A DNA stretch of 64,000 bases from Gigaspora margarita (taxonomy: Eukaryota > Glomeromycota > Glomeromycetes > Diversisporales > Gigasporaceae), in assembly GCA_009809945.1 (NCBI GenBank), contig WTPW01000010.1, positions 462,332 through 526,331 on the forward strand, in the 5' to 3' direction. Made by a program: the position numbers and the translations under genes. Positions 22,317-34,199 of the stretch are shown one piece after another. Every line of letters begins with the position of its first letter. Position 1 is the stretch's first letter. The notes under the pieces are model-generated. The model had not been told where the DNA came from. It saw nothing but the letters and a program-made list of their open reading frames with translations, and made no database searches.

Positions 22317-22998
22317 CCATAAATTCCCAAAAATAAGCTACCCTTTTGTTTTAACCAAAAAATCCAAAAACTTATTTACTTGAAAATAAGCTACTCCCAT
22401 GATTGATAATAGCACTATATAGTAAAGTCCAAATTTTACTATGTAAATCAATGATAATTGCTTAAATAAATTTATTAAGAAGATCAAAATACATATAGTA
22501 AAATTTTTAGCAAAATTAAANAACATTTTATTATTTGACTTTGACTTTTATATTTGACAAAAAAAGTAAAATTTTTTAAAAAAGTATATTCGATGAACGT
22601 AAAAATTAAAAGTCATATAATAAAAATTTTCCAATTTGAATAAAAATTTCAGAGTATATGCATTTAGATATTCTGAATAGGTTTATTTAAGCGATTATAA
22701 TCGATTTATTTAGTATAATTTGGACTTTACTATGTAGCAACTACTTGCAATCAGTGATGTAAATTGGATTCGCGCAGTAGGCGCAGCACACATAGATTTA
22801 AATTTGCACATATATCGGGCTCTCTATATATATAGTACACATATAAAATTTTTTTTTGTGCATTTTTTTTTGTATTTGTACCAATAAAAATTTTTTGAAT
22901 TTATAACACTGCTTGCAATTGCTAAAAACTAAATTTAATCCAAAACAAGCAAACTTCCAATTTTTTGTATAACAAAATATAGCTTACTTTCGGGAATC
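22317..22998 (+). mobile_element. Foldback MITE family E, copy 2 (expanded)
   Basis: Begins 'cccaaaaataagctaccctt' and ends 'atagcttactttcgggaatc', inverse of each other and similar to the other family E ends. The middle holds a further inverted pair ('actatatagtaaagtccaaattttac' near 22428 and 'gtataatttggactttactatgtag' near 22708). It also holds unrelated A/T-rich sequence, so it may itself contain an insertion. One N at 22521. Confidence 0.55.
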
Positions 22999-23880
22999 TA
23001 TAGTAGTAAAATTTAGACTTTCATATATAATATTGTGATTATATAAGAGTATTTTACTAATAAAAAATCTCAAAAAGCTTCTAAAAAATATGATAGTAAT
23101 TATAAGCTATTTGTGATTATATAAAGGTATTTTTTATATTAAAAAAATAGTAGTTAAAATTTTGTGTGATTATATAGAGGTTGTAACTATAGAGGAGGTG
23201 ATTGTAGAGGAAAAAGACAGTATAATAATTAAGTTGTAATTCTTTAAATAAACTACAATATAGTATTAGAAACTATATTTTTAAAACCAATATTTAAAAA
23301 ATTCACCAAAATATTGTAAATTATTTTTTTAATTAAAAAAGTTCTTTAAAATTTAATATTTTTAGCTTATAAGCAATATAAACTTTTTGTCTTATAATAT
23401 AAATACAAATAATACAAAAATATAATTCTATTTTCAAATATTATTATACTAAATTTTATTTAAATATTTTAAATAATTAAAAAAATAGATTAGAGATATA
23501 TTTATAGTAATTATAAAAACAAATTTGATTACAAACTTTACAGATTAAGAGATACAAACTTCTATCTATAAAATTGAAGCAATTTTTTTTTTTTGTAATA
23601 TTTTGCCAAACTCTTCTATTCCAAGATTTTGTTATATCAAGTTATTACTATTAAGTTCCTATTATAAACTTCTATCTTAATTTAACTTCTATATCTTTAA
23701 AATTCTTATATAAAAAACTCTAAAAAGCACATTTTTCAAGAGCTAACATTTTTTGGTTACCTTATAGACCCCTAAGAACAGTGTACTGCACTAGTGCTAG
23801 AAAGCCAGATTTCAATAAAGAAATTTCAACTTCTATCTTTATGCACTACAAGTTTATAAATAGATATTCTTATTATATCT
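22999..23880. other. AT-rich stretch, no gene seen
   Basis: 23000-23225 carries 'gattatataagagtatttta' and 'gattatatagaggttgtaac...gacagtat', the right-end style of the mariner-like element at 40333-41116, so a decayed relative is likely. From 23230 to 23880 I see only low-complexity A/T sequence. Confidence 0.4.
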
Positions 23881-23886
23881 TATGAT

Positions 23887-24115
23887 TTCAGTTATTCCAA
23901 ATCAGGTTTTAACTTGTTTTATTTTTCTGTTACAACTTTCAGAATAATAGCTGCCCAAATACATCTATCTGTAGTTCCTGTTTTACTTTTTGTAGTGTTT
24001 TAGTTCCATATTTGGCTAGCTTTTTATTATTTACTATTAGAAAATTGAACTGACAACTTTTTGAATTGCAACTTGGAAGTATAACTACTATGCTATTAAC
24101 CCACAGGTCTAAAAT
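23887..24115 (-). mobile_element. SINE type b fragment (tRNA-derived), copy 1
   Basis: Inverse of the tRNA-like head is visible as 'ataactactatgctatta' (24081-24099), preceded by 'gaactgacaactttttgaattgc'-like B-box sequence. 'ctgcccaaatacatctatctg' and 'ttcagttattccaaatc' (23887-23903) match the copy at 54745-55290. Heavily mutated and 3'-truncated. Confidence 0.7.
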
Positions 24116-24150
24116 TAAAACATAGCTTTTTAAATAAATTAAATACTTAA

Positions 24151-24778
24151 TATCCCTTAAACCGTTAGGTTTAGTATACAAATTTGTACGCTAAAATATT
24201 TTAAAGAAAATTGGGCTTGAAAAAAAATTTTTTTTTATGAACCTTTTATTCTAATTGGTTGTAGTGATTCTTCAAGACCTGAGTTACATAGCACACCTGC
24301 AGCTATGGTGTGAAAACTTTATATAACTTGATTAGAAGGTACAAACTTACATGATGGCTGAAAAATAGATCATTTTACCTATACTTTTGAGCCATCTTAT
24401 CTCTTTAACATCATCTCAAAAAATCAATTATATAAAGCTGGTTATGAAAATTCTTTGATCAACTTTAAAGTTATATTATAAAAGTGATCTCTGCGCAGCG
24501 ATTGTAAAAAATCTTTATAAGTATTACGTGAAAATACCTTTTTTAGTATTAAATTTAGGCACAAAGATCCTATTATGATCAATATTAAATAACTGATTTT
24601 TGGAGTATTGATAAAAAATTTTATGAACTAAAAACTATATAGTAATCAAAACATAGTATTTTTTATTTTAGCTTAAAAAATAGGGGGTGTGGCTTAATAA
24701 ATTTTAGAGTAAATGCACAAAAACCAGTCAAAAATCATTTTTAGCATACAAATTTGTATGCTAGATGGTTTAAGGAAT
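24151..24778. mobile_element. TA-flanked MITE with ~45-bp TIRs
   Basis: The left end 'tatcccttaaaccgttaggt' is inverted at the right as 'agatggtttaaggaata' (24762-24778). Both sides contain 'agtatacaaatttgta' / 'tagcatacaaatttgtatgc'. TA dinucleotides at both ends fit a Tc1/mariner-type duplication. Interior non-coding. Confidence 0.7.
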
Positions 24779-24876
24779 ACTTTTCTAATATTCTTCTATA
24801 TAACCAAATCTAGATATGCTTTGGTCACTCTAGTAAATTTAAACTACAAATAAGTATTTAAATTTGGCATTGTTAA

Positions 24877-25188
24877 ATCACACCACTGGTATTCAACACC
24901 ACTATAATTTTTATTATAAGCTACAGTGTAATGTAAAAATCAGATATAATGCAAATTTTTGATATTTTTTAAAAAATAACTTTAATGCAAAAATTCATTT
25001 ATAAAATCATCTTTGAGGTTCTAACAAAAAAAATTTCTTGTAAAATTTTGGTATAACCTATGCCCCTGATCTATCCCAGGCCTTAACCCTAATCCTAATA
25101 TTAATTGAAATTTACTTTTTGGTTTTATTTTGATTTGATATTAAACAAATTTCATCATATTACTAGTGTTGAACACCACAGGTGCGAT
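24877..25188. mobile_element. 312-bp MITE with 25-bp TIRs
   Basis: The left end 'atcacaccactggtattcaa' is inverted at the right as 'gttgaacaccacaggtgcgat'-like sequence ending at 25188. The interior contains 'cccaggccttaaccctaatcc' but no open frame. Flanking duplication not resolved. Confidence 0.65.
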
Positions 25189-26216
25189 ATATAGGTTTTG
25201 TTTAAAGTTATTATATATTTAGATATATATCTGAGTTTTTACTTTTAACAATAAATTTAAACAATAAAAGTTTTTTTTAGCTTTGTAAATAGTTTTCATT
25301 AAATCTAATAAAGATAAAAACATGTCTTACCTTTAATATTTAAAAAAAATAAATAAATTTAAGGTAAGCTTTAGCTATTTTAGTAGATTTAAAGTAGTCT
25401 AAGTTTTTTAATTTGAACTATTTTATATAATAATCTCAATAAATTACAATAAAAATACAAACATAATCTTATTTTTAACAATAAAAAAAGCAACTAACCT
25501 TTTATAAATAATATATAATAAAGCTTTTATAAAAAGTATGCTTTTAACAAAACCTTAGATTAATAAATTTTAAAATTAATGTTTTAACAAAAATTAGGTA
25601 ATTTCTTTTTGAAAATTTCAGATCGTATGATTTCTTATTTGCATAAATGATTTATTTTTATTAGATGTTTACAAGTACAGTATGTTTTTACTATTTTATT
25701 ATTGTAACTCAATATTCAAATAATTTTGTGCAATTTTTATATTAATTTGTTTTATTCTTCTATCGTAAGGCTAGATACTATGATTTTACGTATCAAATAT
25801 AAATAAATTTTATGAAACAAATCATGTAATTGATAGATTGTCAACATTAGGTAAATGTCAATGGTAACAGATGATTTTGTAGCTACTTAGATACATGGAT
25901 CGAAAATATAATGTATACAATACGTACGTACGTAAAATTTATAAATTTATTATAACTCAACGTATAGCTACACGATGGCTCGATTCGAAATAAAGAACGA
26001 AAATGTCGAAAAAATTAATAATAAACGCATATTATATCATGTGATTAATAAAACATCATAAACATAATGTAATAAAAGGAATTTCTTATAAAAAGAATCA
26101 TAAATAAAGTTCTTATATCTTAGGAAAATAAAATCCATAAATATATATTTAAATATATATATATATTATCCCGAGAAAAGAATAAAATTCAAAAAAAATC
26201 ATAATTATACTCTTAA
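25189..26216. other. Intergenic region downstream of the velvet gene
   Basis: A/T-rich, with a short 'acgtacgtacgta' run near 25923 and no repeat-family match seen except 'aacctaccttaaattt' words. The 3' untranslated region of the velvet gene probably lies at its right edge; a polyadenylation signal cannot be fixed. Confidence 0.5.
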
Positions 26217-27923
26217 TTATTCTGTTGAATCCTTTTGCCCCTTTTTATCAGAACGGGTTGCGATTTTAACACCTTGGCTGCTGAATGCCCGAGACAAAGA
26301 GGTAGTTTCTGATCATAATAAAGAGTAATTATTATATAAGCATATATTATTGTTATTAAAAAATGCCTTTAAACCTCAAATTTTTTTGAAAATTTAAGAC
26401 TACTATTAATTTAGCGTTCACAAATTGTATCCACCAATTTTATTGTAAAAATAAATCATGTGGGTACAAATCAATTGCTAAACAGAATAGTAGCTTTTTT
26501 TCTTTGAAACAATTATTGAGAATTAAAGGAAAGAATACAATATCAGATGAATATGTTTAAGAAATGATTATACCGATCATGCCCGGAAACTTTTTTGCTG
26601 AATATGCAACAAAAGGTTCAGATTTCACGGACGCAATAACGCTCATTGGATGAAGACCAGTATTCACCATCCCTTGACTTTTATAAAAATGAATGAGATC
26701 AGATTAATTTATGTCATAAAATTAAAAAATTGTTTTTTATTTTGCGCACACATTTATCTATAAACCAAATCCGAATAGCAGGCTACATTCTGCATAGATC
26801 GGAAAAACATCGGAAAAATGAAATTCTCCGTAAACATTATTAAATGCGCGTGGTTCATACATAAACAAAAATGTTATATACATATAAAATTTTCTTACCA
26901 TCCAATATACATTAAACTGAACTCAAAATAAAAATCACCATCTGTACGAATGCTGAGGTCTTGAAATACAAAAAAAATCCCCACTCTTCCTTCATGATCT
27001 GTCAGTTTTCTTCCGTTTGCTATTAAATTTCCGAGTAGGTTCCTTGTATTTGTTTGGCTTCTAAAGCCAAGCTGTGATGTCGGGTGCATTACTAAAGACG
27101 CCTCTTCGTGTGTTCCACACTTATAGGGAGTTGCATGAAGAACAAAGAAAGTATGTTCGATGTCTCTAGCAAGTTAAAATTCAATAAAAATATAAGTCAA
27201 CAGATATATCTTTAATTGCATATTCAAAATAACTTACTCTATATCCACCGGTTTTCCGGTTTCATCACTAACTAATAACTGTACGATCGGTAATGGTGAC
27301 AACGAACGTCTATCCTATAAACACGGAAAAAGTAAGATTTCGCAAAGATTAATTTTGAAACATGTTTCAATACACCTATAAATTATAATGTACACTTTAT
27401 CTTTAAATCTCAAATTTAAAAGATTATTACTCTATTACTTTAAACCAAAAACCAAAATTTTATTTTTTAAAATAAGAATGAATCTGTAGATTCAATTTAA
27501 TTTAAAGCCAAACAGACGGCATATCTTTAACAATTGTGAATTAAAGACAATATATATCATTTACCTTCTCCCCGAAACCACACATACGGGCTCGCTCTGA
27601 CGTTTGCACTATGTATAAACTATACTTTCGGTTTGGAACACTGCATAAAAAGCAAGATATAAAAATAATATAACATATATATTATTTAATTAATATATAT
27701 ATATAACGAGTAAAAAAAAAGCGTAAAGATTCAGTAGTATTCACCCCGTTTGTGTTGGTGCAAGTGTAGATTGAATCATTTCTCTTGTTGCATATTGAAG
27801 ATAATTCTGTGTCCTTGGACTCTGGAAAGATTGTGTTGAGGTGCTATGTTCAAAAATCGCATTAGTTTGATCCATTCGATATGTGTTATTAGGGAAAGTT
27901 GATGCGTGTGAATAGTTTTCCAT
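26217..27923 (-). CDS. Velvet-family transcriptional regulator, six exons
   Basis: Velvet proteins are fungal DNA-binding regulators with an NF-kappaB-like fold. They form homo- or heterodimers in the nucleus and couple development to secondary metabolism. Exons on the minus strand: 27923-27745, 27640-27565, 27314-27238, 27165-26899, 26677-26574 and 26308-26217. They join in frame to 795 nt (264 residues plus stop TAA). All introns start with GT and end with AG. The diagnostic velvet start 'RARMCGFGEKDRRSLSP' is at about residues 76-92, followed by 'PIVQLLVSDETGKPVD'. Domain middle: 'GRVGIFFVFQDLSIRTDGDF'. The conserved end 'AYSAKKFPGM...LSRAFSSQGVKI' reaches about residue 252. The first ~60 residues are Ser/Thr/Gln/Asn-rich and not conserved. 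Short for VelB, VosA or VelC, so the subfamily is left open. An upstream exon cannot be excluded. No stops or frameshifts. Confidence 0.93.
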
Positions 27924-28148
27924 AAAACGATGTAAAGTCGAAAATGATTGTACGAAAATGTCAAGTACTCGAGTGTACTTTGGAAAACTAATATATATAA
28001 AAAAAATATAAACTTTTTTATAAAAGAAAACGAGAAAAATCATTGGTTTAATTAACACGACCACTTCGAATATGTCTTACCAATTATCAAAAGGATCAAA
28101 TATTAATATAATAACTGAGGGCTAAGCATTAGCTTTCAGCTTTTATAT
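27924..28148. other. Probable 5' flank of the velvet gene
   Basis: An open minus-strand frame continues upstream to 28064 but becomes hydrophobic A/T-encoded sequence unlike velvet proteins. I start translation at 27923. A pyrimidine-AG just upstream (27985-27980) would allow a non-coding or short 5' exon. Confidence 0.35.
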
Positions 28149-28150
28149 AC

Positions 28151-28181
<31 letters not shown>

Positions 28182-28283
28182 ATTTAGACTTATTTATAAC
28201 GCGGCGTTAGTAAATTATGAATTTTTATTTTATATTTCGAAAATTATTATTTACTTTTGACAAATATAAATAAATTTTCATTT
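28151..28283 (+). repeat. Poly(A)29 plus 'acgcggcgtta' repeat, copy 1
   Basis: Twenty-nine A (28151-28179), then a ~104-bp block with 'ttataacgcggcgttag' and 'ttcgaaaattattatttac'. The exact inverse block with a T tract is at 44653-44811, so this is a dispersed repeat. Confidence 0.75.
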
Positions 28284-28458
28284 ATTTGTATGCATCAGAA
28301 TTGTGGAATGGTATGTTAAAAGAAAATTTATCCATAATGGACAGAAGAAGCAAATGATAAGACACGCGTTTTCTTGCATGGAAATCTCTAACCCATATTT
28401 TGTCATATGAGTGTTCTATTTTAATATTTTAATATCAGTTTAGGTTTGTCCGATAGTT

Positions 28459-28525
28459 CGGAAATTGGAATAATTTGGAATTTGGAATGGTTTGGAAATT
28501 GGAAAGTTTGGAAATTGGAATAGTT
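28459..28525 (+). repeat. Short minisatellite 'ggaaattggaatagttt'
   Basis: About four diverged units of roughly 17 bp ('ttggaaattggaa', 'tttggaatttggaatgg'). Confidence 0.75.
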
Positions 28526-28529
28526 TCTA

Positions 28530-31500
28530 TATTTTGGAAACCTATCATATATTAAATAAATATATATATATATATATTAACTTTAATGTAATGTTTACCT
28601 AACCATATTGACAATTGAATACTTTATGGGCACTCGGCTATAATCAAAGGGTGATATATTTGTCTATTATGTGATAAAAGATATCAAATCTTATTCTGTA
28701 GATTTTCACATGTTACTATAGTTCCCATCTGCATTAAAGTGAAGTGATAATAATTTATAGTTGCATTTTTTGTAATACGGAAACTAAGTTTATAGTTTAT
28801 ACTGTCAATAATATGTTAAATGATTATTATTCGAATCGGGTACTGTAACCATTTACTTTTTATAGTCGTCAATAAAAGATACATCACGTACATTCGTACG
28901 TGCATAGCAACATAAACTAATATTATCCCTTACACCATCTTACTACCATAGCGTAAACTTCAAATATACTGTGATATATGCAGTATAATATATATAGATA
29001 TATATTGTATAATCTATCCAAATCAATCATAAAATTAGAATAGCAAATTTCTGCAAATACTTTCTGGATTTCATAAATTAAATGTTTATGTTCAAAGTAC
29101 AGGCAGTACAGCAATTGATAATGAAGCAGGCTAACCGAAGAGCAAAGTAAAACAAATATTATTATTTATCAGTATAACTGAAATTTGTACATTGAAAAGG
29201 TGTTCAATGGGTTGTCACGTGAGATTATTGAAAAACGTGAATATTATGGTTCAAAAGAAAAACAAATAACTGCTAACTTTATATCAAAAAAGTTTGCAAA
29301 ATTGTGAATAATATGAATAATATTCAGATTAATAAAAGAAAGGAAATTAAAAAATAGGAGAAACTGAAGTCAAATCTATTTTGACATATAAAAATATCTG
29401 GAACGTAAATTGTATATATCTTATATGCTTTCCTTAGCCCTAACTTAAACCTTAATATTAGTTACAAGGTTTCAACTTTTACTCGAATTATCCAGACCAG
29501 ACACCATTAAGTCACTAGTCTTTCAATTACTCCCCGGACAATTCTATAATGTTAAACTAACATATATAATATGCATATTCTAATGTATTCCGCCAAAAAA
29601 AAAACATACCGGTATTCTAAAGTGTAAAACAATGATTTTTTTTTTAAATTTATGCAGCCATGTATATTCAACCAATAGAGTCACGCATACACACGGTTAT
29701 GAAGTTATATCTATGCATAATAAACAAACCCTGATGAACTATCTTACCTTGTTTAGTGTGGCGTCTTCCTAATATTTTATGCATTACGAACATAAAATAA
29801 AATTTTCAATTATGCACTCCTAAACTAATATAAACTAAAATCAATTTGTAATTGTATATGTAATGCATAAATATTACGGAAGAAGCTCTCTCCAGGTTAC
29901 CATCAAGTATTTCCGATGTACTAAATAAGGTAATGTAACTATTAAAATTGAAAATTTCTTTACTGAAGACATAAACTCAATGAAAAAAAAAAACCAGTAT
30001 TTTTACGCGGCAAAGATCTTGGCTAAAAAGTGTAAACTAGAAAGAATCAGGATATTCCTTCCTTAATAGATTTGTTTAGTTACGCTGATTTGTTACAGTG
30101 TCTTTAAACGATCAATAATCATGCGGTTAGCTGATGAAGCATAAAAGGTGCATGCATCTAAAAGAACCACAAGTATGTAAAGTACCAATCATCACGAAAG
30201 TTTTAGTCGCGTCTTAGTAACATGCACTATAGGCGGCATTCGGAAGCCATAAAAATATTTATTTAGTCAAGTTACTAATCCACAATAGTGCTTATTAAAT
30301 ATTTTAGTTTATCGTATAAACGGATAATCTCATAAAAGTCGCGGCAGACGCATTCCGTTATCAGAATGATAATTGTAATAGTAATTAAGCGTGTGACGAA
30401 AGGCTAATCAAACAAAGAATTATAAACTAAATAGTTTGTTCTGTGGTAGATCAAAGGCGCCCGCTCATGACCCACGCATATTACTTTAGATTTTTTTTTT
30501 TTTCGGAAAATTTTTTATTCCGTACCTTTTATACTAAAGTGCTTTATCAGAATATATCTTGGATCAAAGATGCACACCATGTATCCCAACGCGTAATTAA
30601 AAATCCTATTTTGATTACGGAAAGCCCGGTATCACGTTGTCTTCCTTTTAATAGTAGCTGCAAGTTTTAAAGTTTTTTTATGGCCCCACTATAATCAAAA
30701 GTTCTTTCGAACGTAAATTTTTTGATTTTCTAAATGACTAACCCCTAAAAGAAAGTGGTGCAAACGTCCTTACAAAGTAGTGCAAATGACTTATCTGGAA
30801 ACAATAAGTAATAATTATAAAGGAAATGATGCACGCGATGTAGCACACACTTAACACACTTACTTAGATCTTCATCTCTGACATTTTTTTTACGGGCTTA
30901 AATTATCAGCGATGAATATCTGGGCTTAAGTTCGTGTCATCACTAGCGCTCACGAATATTCTTACTCCACAGTAAATTTCAATCATTAAAACTGCATCAT
31001 TATATATCGATATGGTTTTTGGATGTGGGTATCTTGAATATTTTGTGCATTTAAATCTTGTCTATGTTTTCTGATACATAGTTAGTAATGATTGTTACTG
31101 TATTATGTTTGTCATCTCATGTTGAACTAGAAATAAGTTTCAACGTATTCGTTTATGTTGCAGCGGCTACATCATAAACCTTATTTTAATTACTATTTAT
31201 AGGATTAATTAAATATTTAAAATATTTAATCCTTACAAATGTTTTAGCTGGGGTATTACCAATTAGAATAAATAACCAGCCCAGAGACACTATAATTTTA
31301 CTAGGTGTATATGCTAGCACAAGAAGCATATTTAGCAATTTTAACTGATGCACATAATTTCTATTTGTCCATTTATTCCCTAAAGGAGGTCATTTGAATT
31401 AACTCCGAGCAAACCAGAGACTTTTGATATTCAAACAACGACCACAATACTAAATATTCTGATGCCTAATAAAATCGAAAAGCGGGATGTTTTTTTCAAA

Positions 31501-32540
31501 ATTGCCTATCATCTCTCTTATTCTTGGCGTTTTACTATTTTCTTTATTTTCTATCCTTCTTTACTATCAAATGTATGCTATTATCACGTGATATCCCCCG
31601 AAATATGTCGATGATCTGTTGTTTATTCATTACATAATGTAAACCCGAACCCAGGGAGTTACCTAATTTTAGGTAATATCCAATATTGACATAGAAAACC
31701 TCTCTAAAATCCTACACCAAAATTAATATTCTTATGCATGACAACCACGGGGCACATTCAACTACCCCAAGGACGCCGCCAAAAAAACTTTCAGCAATGT
31801 GGCTTTTGTATTACATAAATTATTTGAAAAAATTTTTTATTATCACTTTATTATACATACCGATACGTATATAGATACCCAATATATTGTTTGATATCAT
31901 TCGATAAGTCATAAGTGATTATCCAAATTGAATTATAATTTTTTTTTTTTTTTTTTTTTTTGCTCATGTTTATTGTGTTTGTAAGAAAGAAATAAATTTA
32001 TAATCATAAATATTTGTACTCTTAGTATAAACTTTAAATACAAGAAAAAATAACATAAATATCCGGTTTTATTTGCTTTTAAAAAAATATGACTAATATA
32101 TATTATATACAAACAATTACTGCTTGTAATATGATTAATTATATTCAATTTAAATTATATTTATTTTTTATTAAGATAACTCTTTAATAATTTAATAAAT
32201 TTTGTAAAAAATTTATTAGTTTACACATAATATTTCGGGTACGTAGAACTACAAATTCGTGTAACATATAAATTTTAGGTCAAAACATTAATCCCGTTTA
32301 AGGTTAGGATAAAAGTTATCTTTAGTGTTAGAAAAAAATATAGTTTATGCTAAAATACTTTTATTAGAACCCCCAAAGTTGGTTTATATCTAGGGTTTTG
32401 AAATATTAGCATACTCGTATATATCACATGTATGCAAATAAAATTTTTATTTTAAAATTACAGTATAATTTTTTGGTTTAAACAAGTGGTTAAAATAAAA
32501 TAAAATTTATAATATAGTAGTTTATAAGTTTGATGTTAAT
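28530..32540. other. Long low-repeat intergenic region upstream of the velvet gene
   Basis: Slightly less A/T-biased than the flanks and without recognisable transposon ends. Isolated features: 'acatcacgtacattcgtacgtgc' near 28880, T19-T23 homopolymer at 31939-31961, and GC-richer islands at 29880-29935, 30440-30620 and 31740-31800. These could be exons or regulatory DNA. No open frame is convincing. The frame 30443-30670 begins well (a Met followed by polar residues) but has no recognisable domain. Confidence 0.4.
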
Positions 32541-32549
32541 ATTGTTATT

Positions 32550-32900
32550 ATACAGCGCGGGACACCATAAACCAATATCTTTTTATATATATTTTACAAA
32601 AATTGATATAACTAAAAATAATAAAAATTTTTTTAAAAAATTTTTTTAGCCAATTTGTAGCTTTAAGTCTAAGCTACAATTTGACTAGAAAATATTTTTA
32701 CGCGGTTATATCAATTTAAATTTAAAGTTTACTAAGAATTGAAACTTTGGCATTTAATATAAAAAAAAAAAACTATTATGTTATTTTTGACCAATCACAA
32801 TTGATTATATTATATTAGCCAATCAAAATTGATAATTTGATTATGTGATTTTAAAATTTGGCGCATTTTACAAAATAAAAGGTGTCGATTTATGCTGTCT
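32550..32900. mobile_element. Possible relative of the 'gcgggacacc' MITE
   Basis: 'tacagcgcgggacacc' (32550-32565) resembles the end of the MITE at 39806-40213, and 'ttgatataac' / 'gttatatcaa' form an internal inverted pair. The right end ('ggtgtcgatttatgctgt') matches only partly. Confidence 0.35.
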
Positions 32901-33232
32901 AGTACTATATATTGACATTTACAAATTAGGCCTTAGGTAAAGTTTATATAGTAAATTTTAATAATATGATATAATTGTAAAAAGGTTTTAAATTTTATTT
33001 TACAATTGTTAATTTAGAAATTTAATTTAGGGTGTTATTTTATGGAGACATGTCGCCATGGCGACCCCCGTGATCGACCAATCAAAGTCGATCACGTGTA
33101 TCCTTATATTTTTTTGTTTTTTTTTTTTTAAGTTTTTTTTTTAAGTTTTTTTTTTTTTTTAATAATAATTTATTAATTTAATTTTTTAAGTTTTTTTTTT
33201 ATTTTAATAATAATTTATTAATTTAATTTTTT

Positions 33233-33485
33233 NNNNNNNNNNNNNNNNNNNNNNNNNNNNNNNNNNNNNNNNNNNNNNNNNNNNNNNNNNNNNNNNNNNN
33301 NNNNNNNNNNNNNNNNNNNNNNNNNNNNNNNNNNNNNNNNNNNNNNNNNNNNNNNNNNNNNNNNNNNNNNNNNNNNNNNNNNNNNNNNNNNNNNNNNNNN
33401 NNNNNNNNNNNNNNNNNNNNNNNNNNNNNNNNNNNNNNNNNNNNNNNNNNNNNNNNNNNNNNNNNNNNNNNNNNNNNNNNNNNNN
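33233..33485. other. Assembly gap (253 N)
   Basis: Run of N inside element I, adjoining T-rich sequence. Confidence 0.99.
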
Positions 33486-33824
33486 GCGGACTAAAGATCG
33501 ACCAAGAACAAAGAAAAAGTCCACCAAGAAACGACCGGAAACCCCCACCGAAAAACGACGAATTTACCGAAAGAACCCACGAAAACTGACGAAGTTACCG
33601 AAGGAACCCGAAAACGACAAAGAACTTATAGGAAACCCCACCGAAAACCGACGAAAACTCACCAAAAAACGACGAAGAATCTTAAAAAGACGAAGAACCT
33701 TAAATAACAACGAGCCTATTGAATTAACCACCGAAAAACAACTAGAAGTACCCACAAAAAAACAACCTACCGAATCACCGAAACGCGACTTCACGCTCCT
33801 ACTGCGGCTCCAACGACGACTCTA
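33486..33824 (+). CDS. Open frame, Lys/Arg-rich, start lost in gap; function unknown
   Basis: Read from the gap edge, one plus-strand frame stays open for about 112 codons to TAA at 33822-33824. It begins 'RTKDRPRTKKKSTKKRPETP' and continues with Lys, Arg, Pro, Thr and Glu in loosely repeated 'PTEKRR / PTENRRK' units. No Trp or Cys, and no domain I recognise. The strand and frame are uncertain because the DNA is a degenerate repeat ('ccgaaaaacgacga') that leaves several frames open on both strands. It may be non-coding. Confidence 0.3.
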
Positions 33825-33865
33825 AAGAAACCGGAAAAAAACAACTTACCGAATCACCGAAATAC

Positions 33866-34044
33866 ACCGCGACTCCTACTACGGCTTCGAAATCTACCGC
33901 GACTCCTACTACGGCTTCGAAATCCACCGCGACTCCTACTACGACTCCAACGACTACCGAAATCCACCGCAACTTCACGCTCCTACTACGACTCCAACGA
34001 CAACTCCAGCGACGGCTCCAACGACGGCTCCAGCGACGCTCCAA
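33866..34044 (+). repeat. 30-bp minisatellite 'gcgactcctactacggcttc' in element I
   Basis: Two and a half near-perfect 30-bp units (33888-33950) lead into 'cgactccaacgacaactcc' 15-18-bp variants up to 34040. In one frame it reads as 'ATPTTASKST' repeats. GC content is far above the surroundings. Confidence 0.8.
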
Positions 34045-34199
34045 AAAAAAAAAAAAATTAAAAGTTAAAAAAAAAATAATAAAACAAATAGAAAAAAAAA
34101 ATAAATCAAAAAAATAAAAAAAAAAAACATTTATTTATATGATCGGCAATCTGTAAAATGATTGGCCGATCATATAGGGTCGCCATAGCGACATGTCGC

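Larger units (their letters stand above)
33046..34197. mobile_element. Foldback element I with 'gacatgtcgccatggcgacc' ends
   Basis: The left end 'ggagacatgtcgccatggcg' (33046) is inverted at the right as 'cgccatagcgacatgtcgcc' (to about 34192). Subterminal 'tgatcgaccaatcaaagtcg' is paired with 'gatcggccaatcat'-like sequence at 34140-34175. Between them are T-rich/A-rich arms, an N gap and a GC-richer repetitive core (33486-34044). Ends resemble those of the 46293-50369 transposon ('gacatgt', 'ggccaatca'), so a relationship is possible. Confidence 0.75.

Noticed and set aside
30443-30670. 75-codon frame in the region upstream of the velvet gene
   Set aside because: No recognisable domain and T-tract-encoded Phe run; kept only as a mention in the intergenic entry.
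33564-34044. Minus-strand frames with Val/Ser/Arg repeats
   Set aside because: Same repetitive DNA as the plus frame; nothing favours the minus strand, and the unit leaves several frames open.
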